Position numbers and translations under genes: made by a program | Shown here: positions 22,480 through 31,198 of the stretch, in pieces | Layout of the letters: every line of letters begins with the position of its first letter | Position numbering within the stretch: position 1 is the stretch's first letter | Notes under the pieces: generated by a model | What the model saw: only the letters and a program-made list of their open reading frames with translations | What the model was told of the DNA's origin: nothing | Database searches by the model: none | Virus record (IMG/VR): IMGVR_UViG_3300008110_000593 | Coordinates: 1 to 32,695 of that record | Origin: a virus | Strand: one strand, 5' to 3' | DNA length: 32,695 bases

Positions 22480-25400
22480 TTATAGGCCCGCTATTTCTCC
22501 GGTATTCTTTAAGCGCAATGGAATGTAGATAAACTCAATTGCCTTAACTGGCTCAATTGCGACATCAACATAAAGTTCATTGCGGTCAATTCTGTTTGGA
22601 GTATTATTAGATTCGTCACATACAACTAAGTAGTCGTAAATGGCTCTCTGACCAACTAGTTCAAGTAATAAGCTCTCAACTGCTCCTTTAATTTCGTCTC
22701 TTGTGATCTTATCGTTAGGTTCAAAAATGTATGGTTTAGCTAATAACGTTAATTGACTACGTAGGTATACTACTAAACGTGCTACGTTAATACGATCTAA
22801 AGCACTTGCATTTCTAGCGCGAGTTTTTTGACCAAAGTTTACCAAGCCAGCGCCAGCAATTGTAGTAATAGGATTAACAGCGTTAGTATACAGTGTATCG
22901 CGCTGTCCTTCGTTTAGAGTTACGCTTACAAATTCACCTTCACTGTTAATATAACCAGTTGAACTTGCATTAGTAATTCCGCCACGTCTTGTACCAGCTG
23001 GTGCAAACCATGGATTAGACACATTGTCGCTTAGTGCAATAGTGCGTAACATCATGTGACTTGGTGGTACAACAATATTATTACCAAAGTTATCGCTAGT
23101 AAAGCCCCATGGATAGAACACTGCAAGATATTCATCTCTTGTTGCTAAACCTTCGTCGTTGTCTTCAGCTACTTGTTTTACGTTAGTTGCCCATTCGTTT
23201 AATGTTGTAGCATTAGATTGTAATCTTGCAGGTGGATCACCTAATACAAATCCTGATAATCCACGATCATAGTTAAGGCTAACTAATTCACCAATTAGCT
23301 CTGGATATCCAGGTGCTGAAAGTATGTTAAAGATTCTTGAATCGTCATCACGTATGTCATCGTTGTTATTGATAACAGCTTGCATAGCCTGTAATACAAC
23401 TTTACGTTGTGCCTTGCGACCAAAGCTACCAGAACCATCATTTTGATTACCACTTTCTGTTACCCAACGATGTGGATAATAGTTTCTCATGTCAGCATCT
23501 GCTAAACGTGTATTTTTATCGCCTGTGTTAATGTAGTTGCGAACAAATTTCTTAACATTAAATCCTGAACGGCGTAGATTCCATAGCAACATACCTTTTG
23601 GATACAATGCAGGATCTGGACAATCTGGATCAATATAGGCACTGCCTAGTAAATCTACTATTTCTGCCTTTGCGCTTGATTCGCCAGTTAAACTGTAACG
23701 TGCATCAGCAAATAATACACCGTTTTCTGTTGTTTGATCAGCTGAATCTAGTAACTCCCAGCGATCTGTTACTTCTCTATATTTGTAAACTGTAGGATAA
23801 TTTTCTAAATCACTAGTATCAATCCATAAATCGCCAGTAACTAGATCAGTACCGTCGCTCTGTTTAGTTGGCTGTGTTGCACTTATAATAGGACCGCCAG
23901 GACTTGTTTTTGCAGTGTCTAATACATTATAGTAAGGACTTGCATCAATACCAGCTGCACCGGCAAACTGATATCCTACCCAAGTAGTTCCGTTGTGTAC
24001 AAGAATGTCAACTTCATCGACAATAGAATTGTACCACAATGTACCATCTTCAGCTAATGTTGTAGGAGCATTTGATCCAGGTGTATAAGATAATGGTCTC
24101 CAGTTAGTTAGTCTATATTCTTGTGGACTAGTTGCGCCGTTAGTGCCAGACTCGTATACAACATTTGGTGTTCCGGTGTTAGCGTCAACAAATGGACTAA
24201 TACCTAACTGTGTAAAAATTCCAGCATTAGTTGACTGTCCTTCTACTAGACGAATTTCGCCGCCACGACTGTGTTTAATTAAAATTCTATTTGTACTGTC
24301 TACTTCAGCGGTTACAAATGGAACACCTGCTGAAGTAATAGCTTGCGCAACTGCATTAGCATCAGATGGAGCATCTTCTATATTTGCGTTTGCAATTAAA
24401 ATTGTTACAGGTGTTGAAAATGCTGAACTTCCAGGTTCTGTTGCAGAAATAGTTAGATTGTAGCCAGCACCAGCAGTGTCAGTTAATCCAGTAATGATTC
24501 CTGATCTAATAGTAGTAGCACCAACCGCGTGTCTTCTATAAATTTTAAATGTTGCTAAAGGATTTGTATCTCCTGCCACGTTACTTTGAATAAACAATGC
24601 ACCAATTGAAAGATTCTGTCCACCACCAATTCTGTCAAGTTCAAATATTGCTTGTTCAGCAGTTGGATAAATTGGTGCTTCAATGCTTTCAAATAATCTT
24701 GTTTCAGTATTCCAAAGTTTCACTCTCCAGCGAGCACCTGCGTTTGGTTCAGTAGTCTTGATCCATACAGAGCCTGTAGGACGTGGATTAGTGTCAGTTT
24801 CTTTAAAAGCAGGAACTTGTGTATGTTTTGCAATGTGCAATGATGGAGGATAAAAAGTCTTAGTTGATTGACTTTCAGTTAAAATCCCCATAGATACTAG
24901 AGCAGCTCCAGAACCGCCTTTAGATAGAACTACAGCGCCGGACAATGTTGAATCAGGACCTGATACTGCGCCGTCACTGTAAATTACAAGTCTATTATCT
25001 TCTACACCAGCAGTAATGCCATTAATATTAAGATTATTAATTGTAGTAGCTAGCCCGGTCATAGTCATACCGCCAGTTACAGTAACGATACTGTCATTAA
25101 TTAAGAATGTACCGCCTGACAGTGTTGGATTTGCTACAGTAGCTTTAACTGTTGGCCAACTAGTTCTCCATTCATCGCTACCAACTTCGACCCAGGTGCC
25201 GCTCTTATTTCTGTACCAGAATGTATTTAAGTTAGAAACAGCAACAACTGCATAATCACCAATTTGACCAATTGAACCTAGTGGAGCGCCAGGATTAGAT
25301 AATGTGCCAGTAACTTGTACAACTTCTGTCAGTACCAAAGGAACCTTATTTGTAAAGCTCTGTCCACCAGTTACAGTTATAGGATTGCTATTCCACTCTT

Positions 25401-25839
25401 GAATACCAAATTGAGATGTTTGTGTATCTAACCAATAAGTTCCAGCAGCAGGATCTGCTGACGGTACTGAAGAACTTGGTCTTAGAAGATTTAAATCAAT
25501 AGGAGCTCTAACTACCCAAGCTCTGTTGCTTACTCCTAAGAATGAATAAGCTGCTTGCAGACCGTACTCATTTAGTTCACTACCGTGAATAGGATTATTA
25601 TTAGAATCAATTTGAAACAACGGATCACCGAACGTGTCAGCTAAATCACGCTGTGAGGTTAGCAGGAATGGTTTACCTGCATTTTGTGCTAGTGTGCCCT
25701 GAGCTACGCCTGATCCTGAAGCGTTAGTTTTGTTCTCAGCACTAGCAACGAATATAACTGGGGTTGTACCTGGTTCAGCTGGAGTGTAGAAACTTTCGTC
25801 TACAACGCTAACCTGTACGCCTGGTGATGTTAAAGCCAT
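22480..25839 (-). CDS. gp18: Tail sheath protein gp18-like, large form
   Basis: 1119 aa, far longer than T4 gp18 (659). N-terminus MALTSPGVQVSVVDESFYTP and the C-terminal third (NTRLADADMRNYYPHRWVTE, GTRRGGITNASSTGYINSEG, IFEPNDKITRDEIKGAVESL) are typical contractile-sheath regions. The middle, about residues 110-720, contains repeated Ser/Thr/Gly-rich beta-like segments, including repeated labels such as GSVWIKTTEP and GDLWIDTSDL. These look like inserted surface domains. Builds the contractile sheath around gp19. The ribosome site AGGAG and the late octamer GGTAAATA lie upstream. Confidence 0.95.
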   Translation of the reverse strand: MALTSPGVQVSVVDESFYTPAEPGTTPVIFVASAENKTNASGSGVAQGTLAQNAGKPFLLTSQRDLADTFGDPLFQIDSNNNPIHGSELNEYGLQAAYSFLGVSNRAWVVRAPIDLNLLRPSSSVPSADPAAGTYWLDTQTSQFGIQEWNSNPITVTGGQSFTNKVPLVLTEVVQVTGTLSNPGAPLGSIGQIGDYAVVAVSNLNTFWYRNKSGTWVEVGSDEWRTSWPTVKATVANPTLSGGTFLINDSIVTVTGGMTMTGLATTINNLNINGITAGVEDNRLVIYSDGAVSGPDSTLSGAVVLSKGGSGAALVSMGILTESQSTKTFYPPSLHIAKHTQVPAFKETDTNPRPTGSVWIKTTEPNAGARWRVKLWNTETRLFESIEAPIYPTAEQAIFELDRIGGGQNLSIGALFIQSNVAGDTNPLATFKIYRRHAVGATTIRSGIITGLTDTAGAGYNLTISATEPGSSAFSTPVTILIANANIEDAPSDANAVAQAITSAGVPFVTAEVDSTNRILIKHSRGGEIRLVEGQSTNAGIFTQLGISPFVDANTGTPNVVYESGTNGATSPQEYRLTNWRPLSYTPGSNAPTTLAEDGTLWYNSIVDEVDILVHNGTTWVGYQFAGAAGIDASPYYNVLDTAKTSPGGPIISATQPTKQSDGTDLVTGDLWIDTSDLENYPTVYKYREVTDRWELLDSADQTTENGVLFADARYSLTGESSAKAEIVDLLGSAYIDPDCPDPALYPKGMLLWNLRRSGFNVKKFVRNYINTGDKNTRLADADMRNYYPHRWVTESGNQNDGSGSFGRKAQRKVVLQAMQAVINNNDDIRDDDSRIFNILSAPGYPELIGELVSLNYDRGLSGFVLGDPPARLQSNATTLNEWATNVKQVAEDNDEGLATRDEYLAVFYPWGFTSDNFGNNIVVPPSHMMLRTIALSDNVSNPWFAPAGTRRGGITNASSTGYINSEGEFVSVTLNEGQRDTLYTNAVNPITTIAGAGLVNFGQKTRARNASALDRINVARLVVYLRSQLTLLAKPYIFEPNDKITRDEIKGAVESLLLELVGQRAIYDYLVVCDESNNTPNRIDRNELYVDVAIEPVKAIEFIYIPLRLKNTGEIAGL

Positions 25840-25875
25840 TCTGTATCTCCTGTTGGAATTGGTTTTTCTTGTATA

Positions 25876-25883
25876 TATTTACC
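25876..25883 (-). promoter_or_regulatory. Late promoter octamer GGTAAATA for gp18
   Basis: GGTAAATA 36 nt before the ATG at 25839, leader with AGGAG. Variant first bases, otherwise the same TAAATA core. Confidence 0.5.
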
Positions 25884-25938
25884 ATAAAAGGTACAAAACA
25901 GGCTTTATAACAGTTCAAAAAAGGGGTGAAAAAGGTGA

Positions 25939-25946
25939 GGTAAATA
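25939..25946 (+). promoter_or_regulatory. Late promoter octamer GGTAAATA for the HNH-like gene
   Basis: GGTAAATA followed by CACT and the ATG at 25951 (4 nt). AAGGTGAGG just before it is too far for a normal ribosome site, so a leaderless transcript is possible. Alternatively that purine stretch serves a longer transcript. Confidence 0.4.
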
Positions 25947-25950
25947 CACT

Positions 25951-26286
25951 ATGCGACCATTATGTCAATGCGGCCAACGACCCGCAGCAATAAATTATAA
26001 AAAAGAAGGTAAAACCTTCTATAGAAAGAAATGCGAGGTATGTTTACGCCACGGAGTAAACCACGGTGTACCAAAATGGAAACAGGCGGGCTATGAGAAA
26101 AAAAATTATTGTGAAAAATGCGGATTTAAAAGCAAGCACCTAGAACAGTTTAATGTTTTTCATGTAGACGGAAAGTTAGAAAACTGTCGTCCTAGCAATT
26201 TAAAAACAATATGTGCAAACTGTCAACGTGTGCTTCAAAAAGAAGGCGTTAAATGGAAGCAGGGCGACCTTCGACCAGACTTTTAG
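25951..26286 (+). CDS. HNH-endonuclease-like zinc protein
   Basis: 111 aa. Two cysteine clusters: C5-x-C7 with C28-x-x-C31, and C54-x-x-C57 with C88-x-x-C91. Between the last pairs lies FHVDGKLENCRPSNLKTIC, which fits an HNH-type beta-beta-alpha metal core (His71, Asn83). Small, basic and soluble. Could be a DNA nuclease or only a DNA/RNA-binding zinc protein. I recall similar short ORFs beside the sheath gene in marine T4-like phages. The 3' end overlaps the convergent dNMP kinase gene by 38 nt. Confidence 0.8.
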   Translation: MRPLCQCGQRPAAINYKKEGKTFYRKKCEVCLRHGVNHGVPKWKQAGYEKKNYCEKCGFKSKHLEQFNVFHVDGKLENCRPSNLKTICANCQRVLQKEGVKWKQGDLRPDF

Positions 26287-26881
26287 TCCTAGCAAACAAT
26301 TGCTCTATTGTTCCGTTGTTGTCTAATTCGTAATCAAATTCAGTTCCTACCCATGCAGTTTCGCTAGCATGTATTTTTAAATGTTTTAATTCTTGTGCAG
26401 CCAAATTATGCCCTTGATTAGCAGATACAGCTAGGTTATACCAAGCAGGTAACTCTCCTCTTTTAACCAAAACAATTTTTCCGCCAGAGTCTTTGATACT
26501 TTTGATTTCGTTTGGGAACCGACAGTCGCTTATAACCACATTATCTTTGCTATTGCGCAGTTTGTTCTCTAACGATGCAATCCATATATCATCGTGAAAG
26601 CTTCTTCGACAAACTTCTGTGCCCCAATATTGCAGAACCCAGCGAGGAGTTAGTGTAGGTATTGCTAATCGTTCTGCCCACCACGGATCTACCTGTTCGC
26701 GCCACTCGCGAGCCTCTTTAGTTCGACCTTCAAGCATGGTACGATCCCAGCCAAACACTGCGGCGACCGCATCCTTTAGAGTTGATGCAAAACTTTCTCT
26801 TCTAAATTCATGAAAATTAACTAGATAGTCTGCAACAGTATCTTTGCCCGACCCAATAAAACCGCAAATACCAATAATCAT
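26249..26881 (-). CDS. Deoxynucleoside monophosphate kinase (T4 gp1-like)
   Basis: 210 aa. GFIGSGKDT (7-15) is the Walker A loop. ESFASTLKDAVAAVFGWDR, WVLQYWGTEVCRR and NVVISDCRFPNEI match the T4 gp1/dNMP kinase family (about 241 aa in T4). It phosphorylates dGMP, dTMP and related dNMPs to feed DNA synthesis. GGAGG ribosome site 5 nt before the ATG. A TTGACT-N17-TAACAT promoter upstream suggests earlier expression than its structural neighbours. The C-terminus overlaps the HNH-like gene on the other strand. Confidence 0.88.
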   Translation of the reverse strand: MIIGICGFIGSGKDTVADYLVNFHEFRRESFASTLKDAVAAVFGWDRTMLEGRTKEAREWREQVDPWWAERLAIPTLTPRWVLQYWGTEVCRRSFHDDIWIASLENKLRNSKDNVVISDCRFPNEIKSIKDSGGKIVLVKRGELPAWYNLAVSANQGHNLAAQELKHLKIHASETAWVGTEFDYELDNNGTIEQLFARTKSLVEGRPASI

Positions 26882-26901
26882 ATAGCCTCCGTAGATGCTA
26901 T

Positions 26902-26930
26902 ATGTTACTTTATTTTTACAGTAAAGTCAA
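26902..26930 (-). promoter_or_regulatory. Sigma70-type promoter for dNMP kinase
   Basis: -35 TTGACT (26930-26925, 5 of 6), spacer 17, -10 TAACAT (26907-26902, 4 of 6). TSS would be near 26895 and leaves a leader holding GGAGG. No late octamer is present in this gap. Confidence 0.4.
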
Positions 26931-26937
26931 ATGATAA

Positions 26938-27696
26938 TTAACCAATTATAAAGCCGTAGCCGTTACCACCTGATACTGCGGTTGCTACTTCTGTCTCTAA
27001 TTTTTCCATTTCGGCTTGTGCTTCTGACTTGAGAGTGTCACCGTTGAGTTGACTGCCGCCCTGTGGTCCAGAAATAGTTGCAAATTTAGACCTTGCTTCA
27101 CCTAGCATGTACTTGCAGGCTGCAAGCGTGTAGTCTTTAAGCCATTGTTTGTCCATATAGTCTTCGAGCAGTTGACTATCTGGACGATAATTGTGTACAT
27201 ACAACATTAGTGTTTCGTCTGCTCGTGGACGTTGTAAAATAACTAATTTTTTAGTCACTGCGTTCCATCTAAATTCAATAAAACTACCAAACATACGTCC
27301 TACTAGTTCTTGGTACTGACTAAAAAAATCATATGTGGCTAATCCGCCCATGTTCGATGAACTTAGCAGGTATGTATTTGTATAAGCTAAGTTAAATGGT
27401 TCAAAAATTGTGCCGCCATCGCCGCTGCCTGACCTACTGCCTACGCTTCTACGGAAAATTTGTCTAACTTCCATAACTTCGTTGGGTAGTGTGTACTCGT
27501 TCTGATCAATCACAGTATTCATAAAGATATAACTATCCTCAACTGAGCCATCACTACGTTGGCGATAACGGGTGAGTGCTTTTGTCAGCCCTGTTTCGTA
27601 ATGTACTGGGTCTAGTTCGACATCAACCATCCCACCGCCAAGCATAGCGTAGACATAGTCAAAAACTTCTTGTTTTTGTGTTTTTAAATCAGCCAT
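26938..27696 (-). CDS. gp13: Neck protein gp13-like
   Basis: 252 aa from the ATG at 27696. A GTG at 27738 would add 14 residues across the promoter region and is rejected. Typical segments are FDYVYAMLGGGMVDVELDP, LPNEVMEVRQIFRRSVGSRS, GGLATYDFFSQYQELVGRMF, KDYTLAACKYMLGEARSKFA and the ending YGFIIG. Family knowledge: gp13 with gp14 forms the neck that closes the head and joins the tail. GGAG ribosome site in an 11-nt predicted leader. Divergent from gp14 across a shared promoter region. The 13/14 assignment is by resemblance to marine myovirus proteins. Confidence 0.85.
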   Translation of the reverse strand: MADLKTQKQEVFDYVYAMLGGGMVDVELDPVHYETGLTKALTRYRQRSDGSVEDSYIFMNTVIDQNEYTLPNEVMEVRQIFRRSVGSRSGSGDGGTIFEPFNLAYTNTYLLSSSNMGGLATYDFFSQYQELVGRMFGSFIEFRWNAVTKKLVILQRPRADETLMLYVHNYRPDSQLLEDYMDKQWLKDYTLAACKYMLGEARSKFATISGPQGGSQLNGDTLKSEAQAEMEKLETEVATAVSGGNGYGFIIG

Positions 27697-27712
27697 ATAG
27701 TTCTCCGTACAG

Positions 27713-27720
27713 TATTTATC
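27713..27720 (-). promoter_or_regulatory. Late promoter octamer GATAAATA for gp13
   Basis: One arm of the inverted repeat 27713-27733. Predicted start near 27707, giving an 11-nt leader that begins with CGGAG, so the ribosome site sits at the 5' end. Confidence 0.65.
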
Positions 27721-27725
27721 GTAGC

Positions 27726-27733
27726 GATAAATA
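27726..27733 (+). promoter_or_regulatory. Late promoter octamer GATAAATA for gp14-gp15
   Basis: Other arm of the inverted repeat, separated from the first by GTAGC. It is followed by TACAC and the ATG at 27739: exactly 5 nt, no room for a leader. Confidence 0.65.
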
Positions 27734-27738
27734 TACAC

Positions 27739-28839
27739 ATGCCAAGATTATCCTTATACAAGCCTGAAAAAGGCAAAGATTACGAGTTTCTAGATAGACA
27801 AATTCTAGAAATGTTTACCGTTGGCGGTACTGATATCCTAATACACAAGTATATAGGTACAGATGACGGTACTACTGTAAAAGATGAAACACAGATTCAA
27901 GATGTTATGTTTGGTGAAAACCGTGATAGACGCTATGACCCTGATATTTACACCCATAGAGCAATCTATAACGTACAAGATTTAGATTTTAACCTAAGTC
28001 AGTTTGGGTTATTTTTAAGTAACGACACACTGTTTATGACTATACATATTCGCAGTAGTGTAAAAACACTAGGGCGCAAAATTATGTCTGGTGACGTGAT
28101 TGAATTACCTCATTTAAAAGATGAATATGCTCTTAACGATTATTCAATGGCGCTAAAAAGATTTTATGTTGTTGAAGAAGTCACAAGAGCAGCCGAAGGT
28201 TTTAGTCAAACTTGGTATCCACACTTGTATAGACTAAAACTTAAACAAATTTACGACGGGCAAGAATATAAAGACATCCTTGATTTACCTGCAGACGAAG
28301 AAGCACCCGGTGGACCTAATCTAAGAGATTTTCTTAGTACATATGAAAGAGAAATGCAGATCAACGATGCTATTCTTGAAGAAGCTATTAGTGAAACACA
28401 ACAAAGCGGTTACGACACTAGTCATTTTTTTACACTACAAGCAGATAGCACTGGTAAAACTGAATTAACACAAGTTCAAAATCCCGAAGGGTTTAGCGAA
28501 ATGGCTAAGCCTGATCGACCGGGCTATCAAGGTTATCTTATTGGTACACTTGCTCCTAACGGAGAAGTATTTGGACATGGTATTGCATTTCCTAGTACAC
28601 CGCAAGATGGTGATTATTTTTTAAGAACAGATTTTTTACCTAACAGGTTGTTCAAATATAAAAACAGTCGTTGGAATAAGGTGCAGGACCTACGCCGTGC
28701 AGATATGATTAGTGCGGACACTGCAAATAATCAGAAGGGTGATTTTATTAACAACAGTTCTACATCAACAGTGGCAGGAGAAACGTTTGATCAACGACAA
28801 TCTCTGTCAAAAGCACTTAGACCCAAGGCAGATAATTAA
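27739..28839 (+). CDS. gp14: Neck protein gp14-like
   Basis: 366 aa. N-terminus MPRLSLYKPEKGKDYEFLDR with LEMFTVGGTDILIHKYIG, then YDPDIYTHRAIYNVQDLDFN, LSQFGLFLSNDTLF and GRKIMSGDVIELPHLKDEYA, are typical of T4-like neck proteins in marine phages (T4 gp14 is 256 aa, so this is longer). The C-terminal third contains GYLIGTLAPNGEVFGHGIAF and is a likely extra domain. With gp13 it makes the connector to the tail. Starts 5 nt after a late octamer with no ribosome site. Shares its stop/start (TAATG) with gp15. Confidence 0.87.
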   Translation: MPRLSLYKPEKGKDYEFLDRQILEMFTVGGTDILIHKYIGTDDGTTVKDETQIQDVMFGENRDRRYDPDIYTHRAIYNVQDLDFNLSQFGLFLSNDTLFMTIHIRSSVKTLGRKIMSGDVIELPHLKDEYALNDYSMALKRFYVVEEVTRAAEGFSQTWYPHLYRLKLKQIYDGQEYKDILDLPADEEAPGGPNLRDFLSTYEREMQINDAILEEAISETQQSGYDTSHFFTLQADSTGKTELTQVQNPEGFSEMAKPDRPGYQGYLIGTLAPNGEVFGHGIAFPSTPQDGDYFLRTDFLPNRLFKYKNSRWNKVQDLRRADMISADTANNQKGDFINNSSTSTVAGETFDQRQSLSKALRPKADN

Positions 28840-30485
28840 TGCAACATTTTTACGATGCTCAGATAAGACGTTATCTAACACAAATTGTTAGAATGATGAG
28901 TAACTTTAGTTATAAAGACGGCAAAGGTCGTTTAGTTCGTATTCCTGTAATGTACGGCGATTTAACTAGACAGGCTGCAAGTGTTATAAGTCAAAATTCA
29001 GAAAATAAAATTCCTAGTGCTCCAAGAATGGCTGTGTATATTACAGGACTAGAGATGGATAGAACTAGGACCGGTGATAGTAGTTATGTTAACAAAGTTA
29101 ATATTAGAGAGCGAGCGTTTGATAACTCAGGTAACGAATATTTAAAAACTGAAGGTAAAAATTACACAGTTGAAAGGTTAATGCCAACGCCTTATATATT
29201 AACTGTCAATGTTGACATATGGTCAACAAATACTGATCAAAAATTACAGATCATGGAACAGATATTAATGCTGTTTAATCCTAGTTTAGAAATACAGACC
29301 ACTGACAATTATATTGACTGGACCAGCCTCAGTGTTGTAAATTTAGAAAGTATTACTTTCAGTAGTAGAACTATTCCCGCAGGTACAGAAAGTGAAATTG
29401 ATATTGCTACATTAAATTTTACAACTCCTATATGGCTTACACCTCCAGCTAAAGTTAAGAAGCTCGGTGTCATTACAAATATTATCACAGCTATATTTGC
29501 AGACAATGGTTTAGAAATTAACATGGACGACAGTGTATTTGCTGAAAGCCTTGTTAAGGAAGCAGTTATTGTAGACGAGGACGGTGAGTTGACAACTACT
29601 ACACGCAACGGAACCAGAGAAGGCATGACTTTTGAAACAGGCATTGTAGCATCAAGTCACAGAAACTACGACCTTGTGTTTTTAAATGGAGTTGCAAAAC
29701 TTCTAGGAAGAGGTACAATTGGTGCAGAAACTTGGACAGGTTATTTAAAAGCTATTCCTGAAGTATTTGAGTCAGGCATAACTGAATTAAGATTACAACG
29801 TCGAGATAATTACGGTGACATTGTTGGTACTGTAAGTATTAATCCTCTCAATGAACGTGAACTGATAGTTAATCTAGATCCAGACACACTGCCTACTGAT
29901 ACTACAATTAACGGACCTAATGGTGCAAGAAGTAAAATTGATTATATTATAGATCCGTTGAAGTTTGACCCTAGAGGAATACTAACAGAAAGTCCAAGAA
30001 TATTGTTATTAGGCAATGTTGGTCATACTTACAAACAACGTATTGTAACCACTACCAAAACTATGTTAATAGACACAGGTGTGCCGTTTGAAGATGTTAG
30101 AGGTATTCGAGTATTAGTAAACGGCAACGAAGTGAATACTACAACTGAAACATGGAGTGATTCATCCAATGACTCAGAAACTTATAAAATTAAATTTCCT
30201 GCACTGTTGAACATTGGTGCAATAATTGATTACGAAATATATCTAGACGAAGACGGTCCTGATGCTTGGAAGAATCTAGATGGATCTGACTTTGCTGCGT
30301 TTGCAAATGATATAGTAGAGTGGGACGGTTCTCGTTGGCACATAGTATTTGATGCTTCTGCAACATCAACTGTTACTTATACAACCAATTTAAACACAGG
30401 TACTCAATATAAATGGCAAGACAAAGAATGGGTGTTGTCATTTGAAGGAGAATATCCAGACGGTACTTGGAGATTAGCATACTAA
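28839..30485 (+). CDS. gp15: Tail completion/sheath stabiliser gp15-like
   Basis: 548 aa, versus 272 in T4. The N-terminal half carries the conserved core: HFYDAQIRRYLTQIVRMMSN, RIPVMYGDLTRQAASVISQN, PYILTVNVDIWSTNTDQKLQ, LFNPSLEIQTTDNYIDWTSL and TPIWLTPPAKVKKLGVITNI. The C-terminal half (beyond about 240) is beta-rich and may be an added domain. It caps the sheath and tube on the head side. The start overlaps the gp14 stop by one base. Confidence 0.87.
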   Translation: MQHFYDAQIRRYLTQIVRMMSNFSYKDGKGRLVRIPVMYGDLTRQAASVISQNSENKIPSAPRMAVYITGLEMDRTRTGDSSYVNKVNIRERAFDNSGNEYLKTEGKNYTVERLMPTPYILTVNVDIWSTNTDQKLQIMEQILMLFNPSLEIQTTDNYIDWTSLSVVNLESITFSSRTIPAGTESEIDIATLNFTTPIWLTPPAKVKKLGVITNIITAIFADNGLEINMDDSVFAESLVKEAVIVDEDGELTTTTRNGTREGMTFETGIVASSHRNYDLVFLNGVAKLLGRGTIGAETWTGYLKAIPEVFESGITELRLQRRDNYGDIVGTVSINPLNERELIVNLDPDTLPTDTTINGPNGARSKIDYIIDPLKFDPRGILTESPRILLLGNVGHTYKQRIVTTTKTMLIDTGVPFEDVRGIRVLVNGNEVNTTTETWSDSSNDSETYKIKFPALLNIGAIIDYEIYLDEDGPDAWKNLDGSDFAAFANDIVEWDGSRWHIVFDASATSTVTYTTNLNTGTQYKWQDKEWVLSFEGEYPDGTWRLAY

Positions 30486-30498
30486 GATAATTATTAGT

Positions 30499-30930
30499 AT
30501 GAGTGATATAGTTTGTAGTGGTGCATTATTCTATGCACTAAATTCTAAACGTTTTTTGTTCTTACATAGAGCCCGAGGAAAACAGGGCAATATGTGGGGC
30601 CTTGTAGGCGGCACTAACGAAGGTGCAGAAACTCCCTGGGAAGGTCTTAAGCGAGAAATTGTTGAAGAAATTGGTTCTGTAGAGATTAAGAAAACAATAC
30701 CTTTAGAAACATTTATTTCTAACGATAATAAATTTAGTTTTCACACATACTTGTGCGTTGTAAAAGAAGATTTTATCCCTAAACTAAATGAAGAACATGA
30801 CGGGTATGCTTGGGTATCATTTTCTCAATGGCCAAAACCTCTGCATCATGGGTTGCGAAACACTCTTCAGAATAAAACAAATCTAGCTAAACTACAAACT
30901 GTATTTCAAGTCATTGATTTAATTAATTAA
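30499..30930 (+). CDS. Nudix hydrolase
   Basis: 143 aa. The Nudix box reads GTNEGAE (38-44), seven residues, then REIVEEIGS (52-60), matching G-x5-E-x7-REU-x-EE-x-GU. The preceding GALFYALNSKRFLFLHRA is the usual first strand pair. It hydrolyses a nucleoside diphosphate linked to another moiety; possible substrates include dNTP damage products, NDP-sugars, ADP-ribose or capped RNA. It follows gp15 by 13 nt in the same plus-strand operon. No clear ribosome site. Confidence 0.9.
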   Translation: MSDIVCSGALFYALNSKRFLFLHRARGKQGNMWGLVGGTNEGAETPWEGLKREIVEEIGSVEIKKTIPLETFISNDNKFSFHTYLCVVKEDFIPKLNEEHDGYAWVSFSQWPKPLHHGLRNTLQNKTNLAKLQTVFQVIDLIN

Positions 30931-30931
30931 T

Positions 30932-31198
30932 ATGCTATCACTTAAAGATTCAGAAAGTTTTCAACGCGAATATTTGTTGTATAAAGCAGCTATAGAAAAT
31001 ATTGAAGTAGAATCTGCTCGAGAACGGGGTTTTTCTTTATTGGCCAAATTACGTGACTATTGCAATCTAATTGACGAAGGCCATAACTCGCGTAACAACG
31101 GAAATATAGATCCTAGGGCACTGCGAGATAATATTTTAGAACTAGTTGAGATTAGAAAAGAACTAACACAACTAGCAAAAGATTCTAAAATTAAATAG
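30932..31198 (+). CDS. Small hypothetical following Nudix
   Basis: 88 aa, mostly helical and charged (starts MLSLKDSESFQREYLLYKAA, with ALRDNILELVEIRKELTQLA near the end). No motif recognised. One base after the Nudix stop, so translated with it. Its 3' end overlaps the convergent tail-fibre-like gene by 8 nt. Could be a virion-associated or regulatory protein; context gives no stronger hint. Confidence 0.68.
   Translation: MLSLKDSESFQREYLLYKAAIENIEVESARERGFSLLAKLRDYCNLIDEGHNSRNNGNIDPRALRDNILELVEIRKELTQLAKDSKIK

Noticed and set aside
24143-24463. 106-aa plus-strand open frame inside the sheath gene
   Set aside because: Antisense to gp18, no start signals, no motif.
26902-26930. ACTTTA...TAAAGT inverted repeat as a terminator after gp13
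   Set aside because: Only six AT-rich pairs with a 9-nt loop and no U-tract on the gp13 strand; it coincides better with a sigma70-type promoter.
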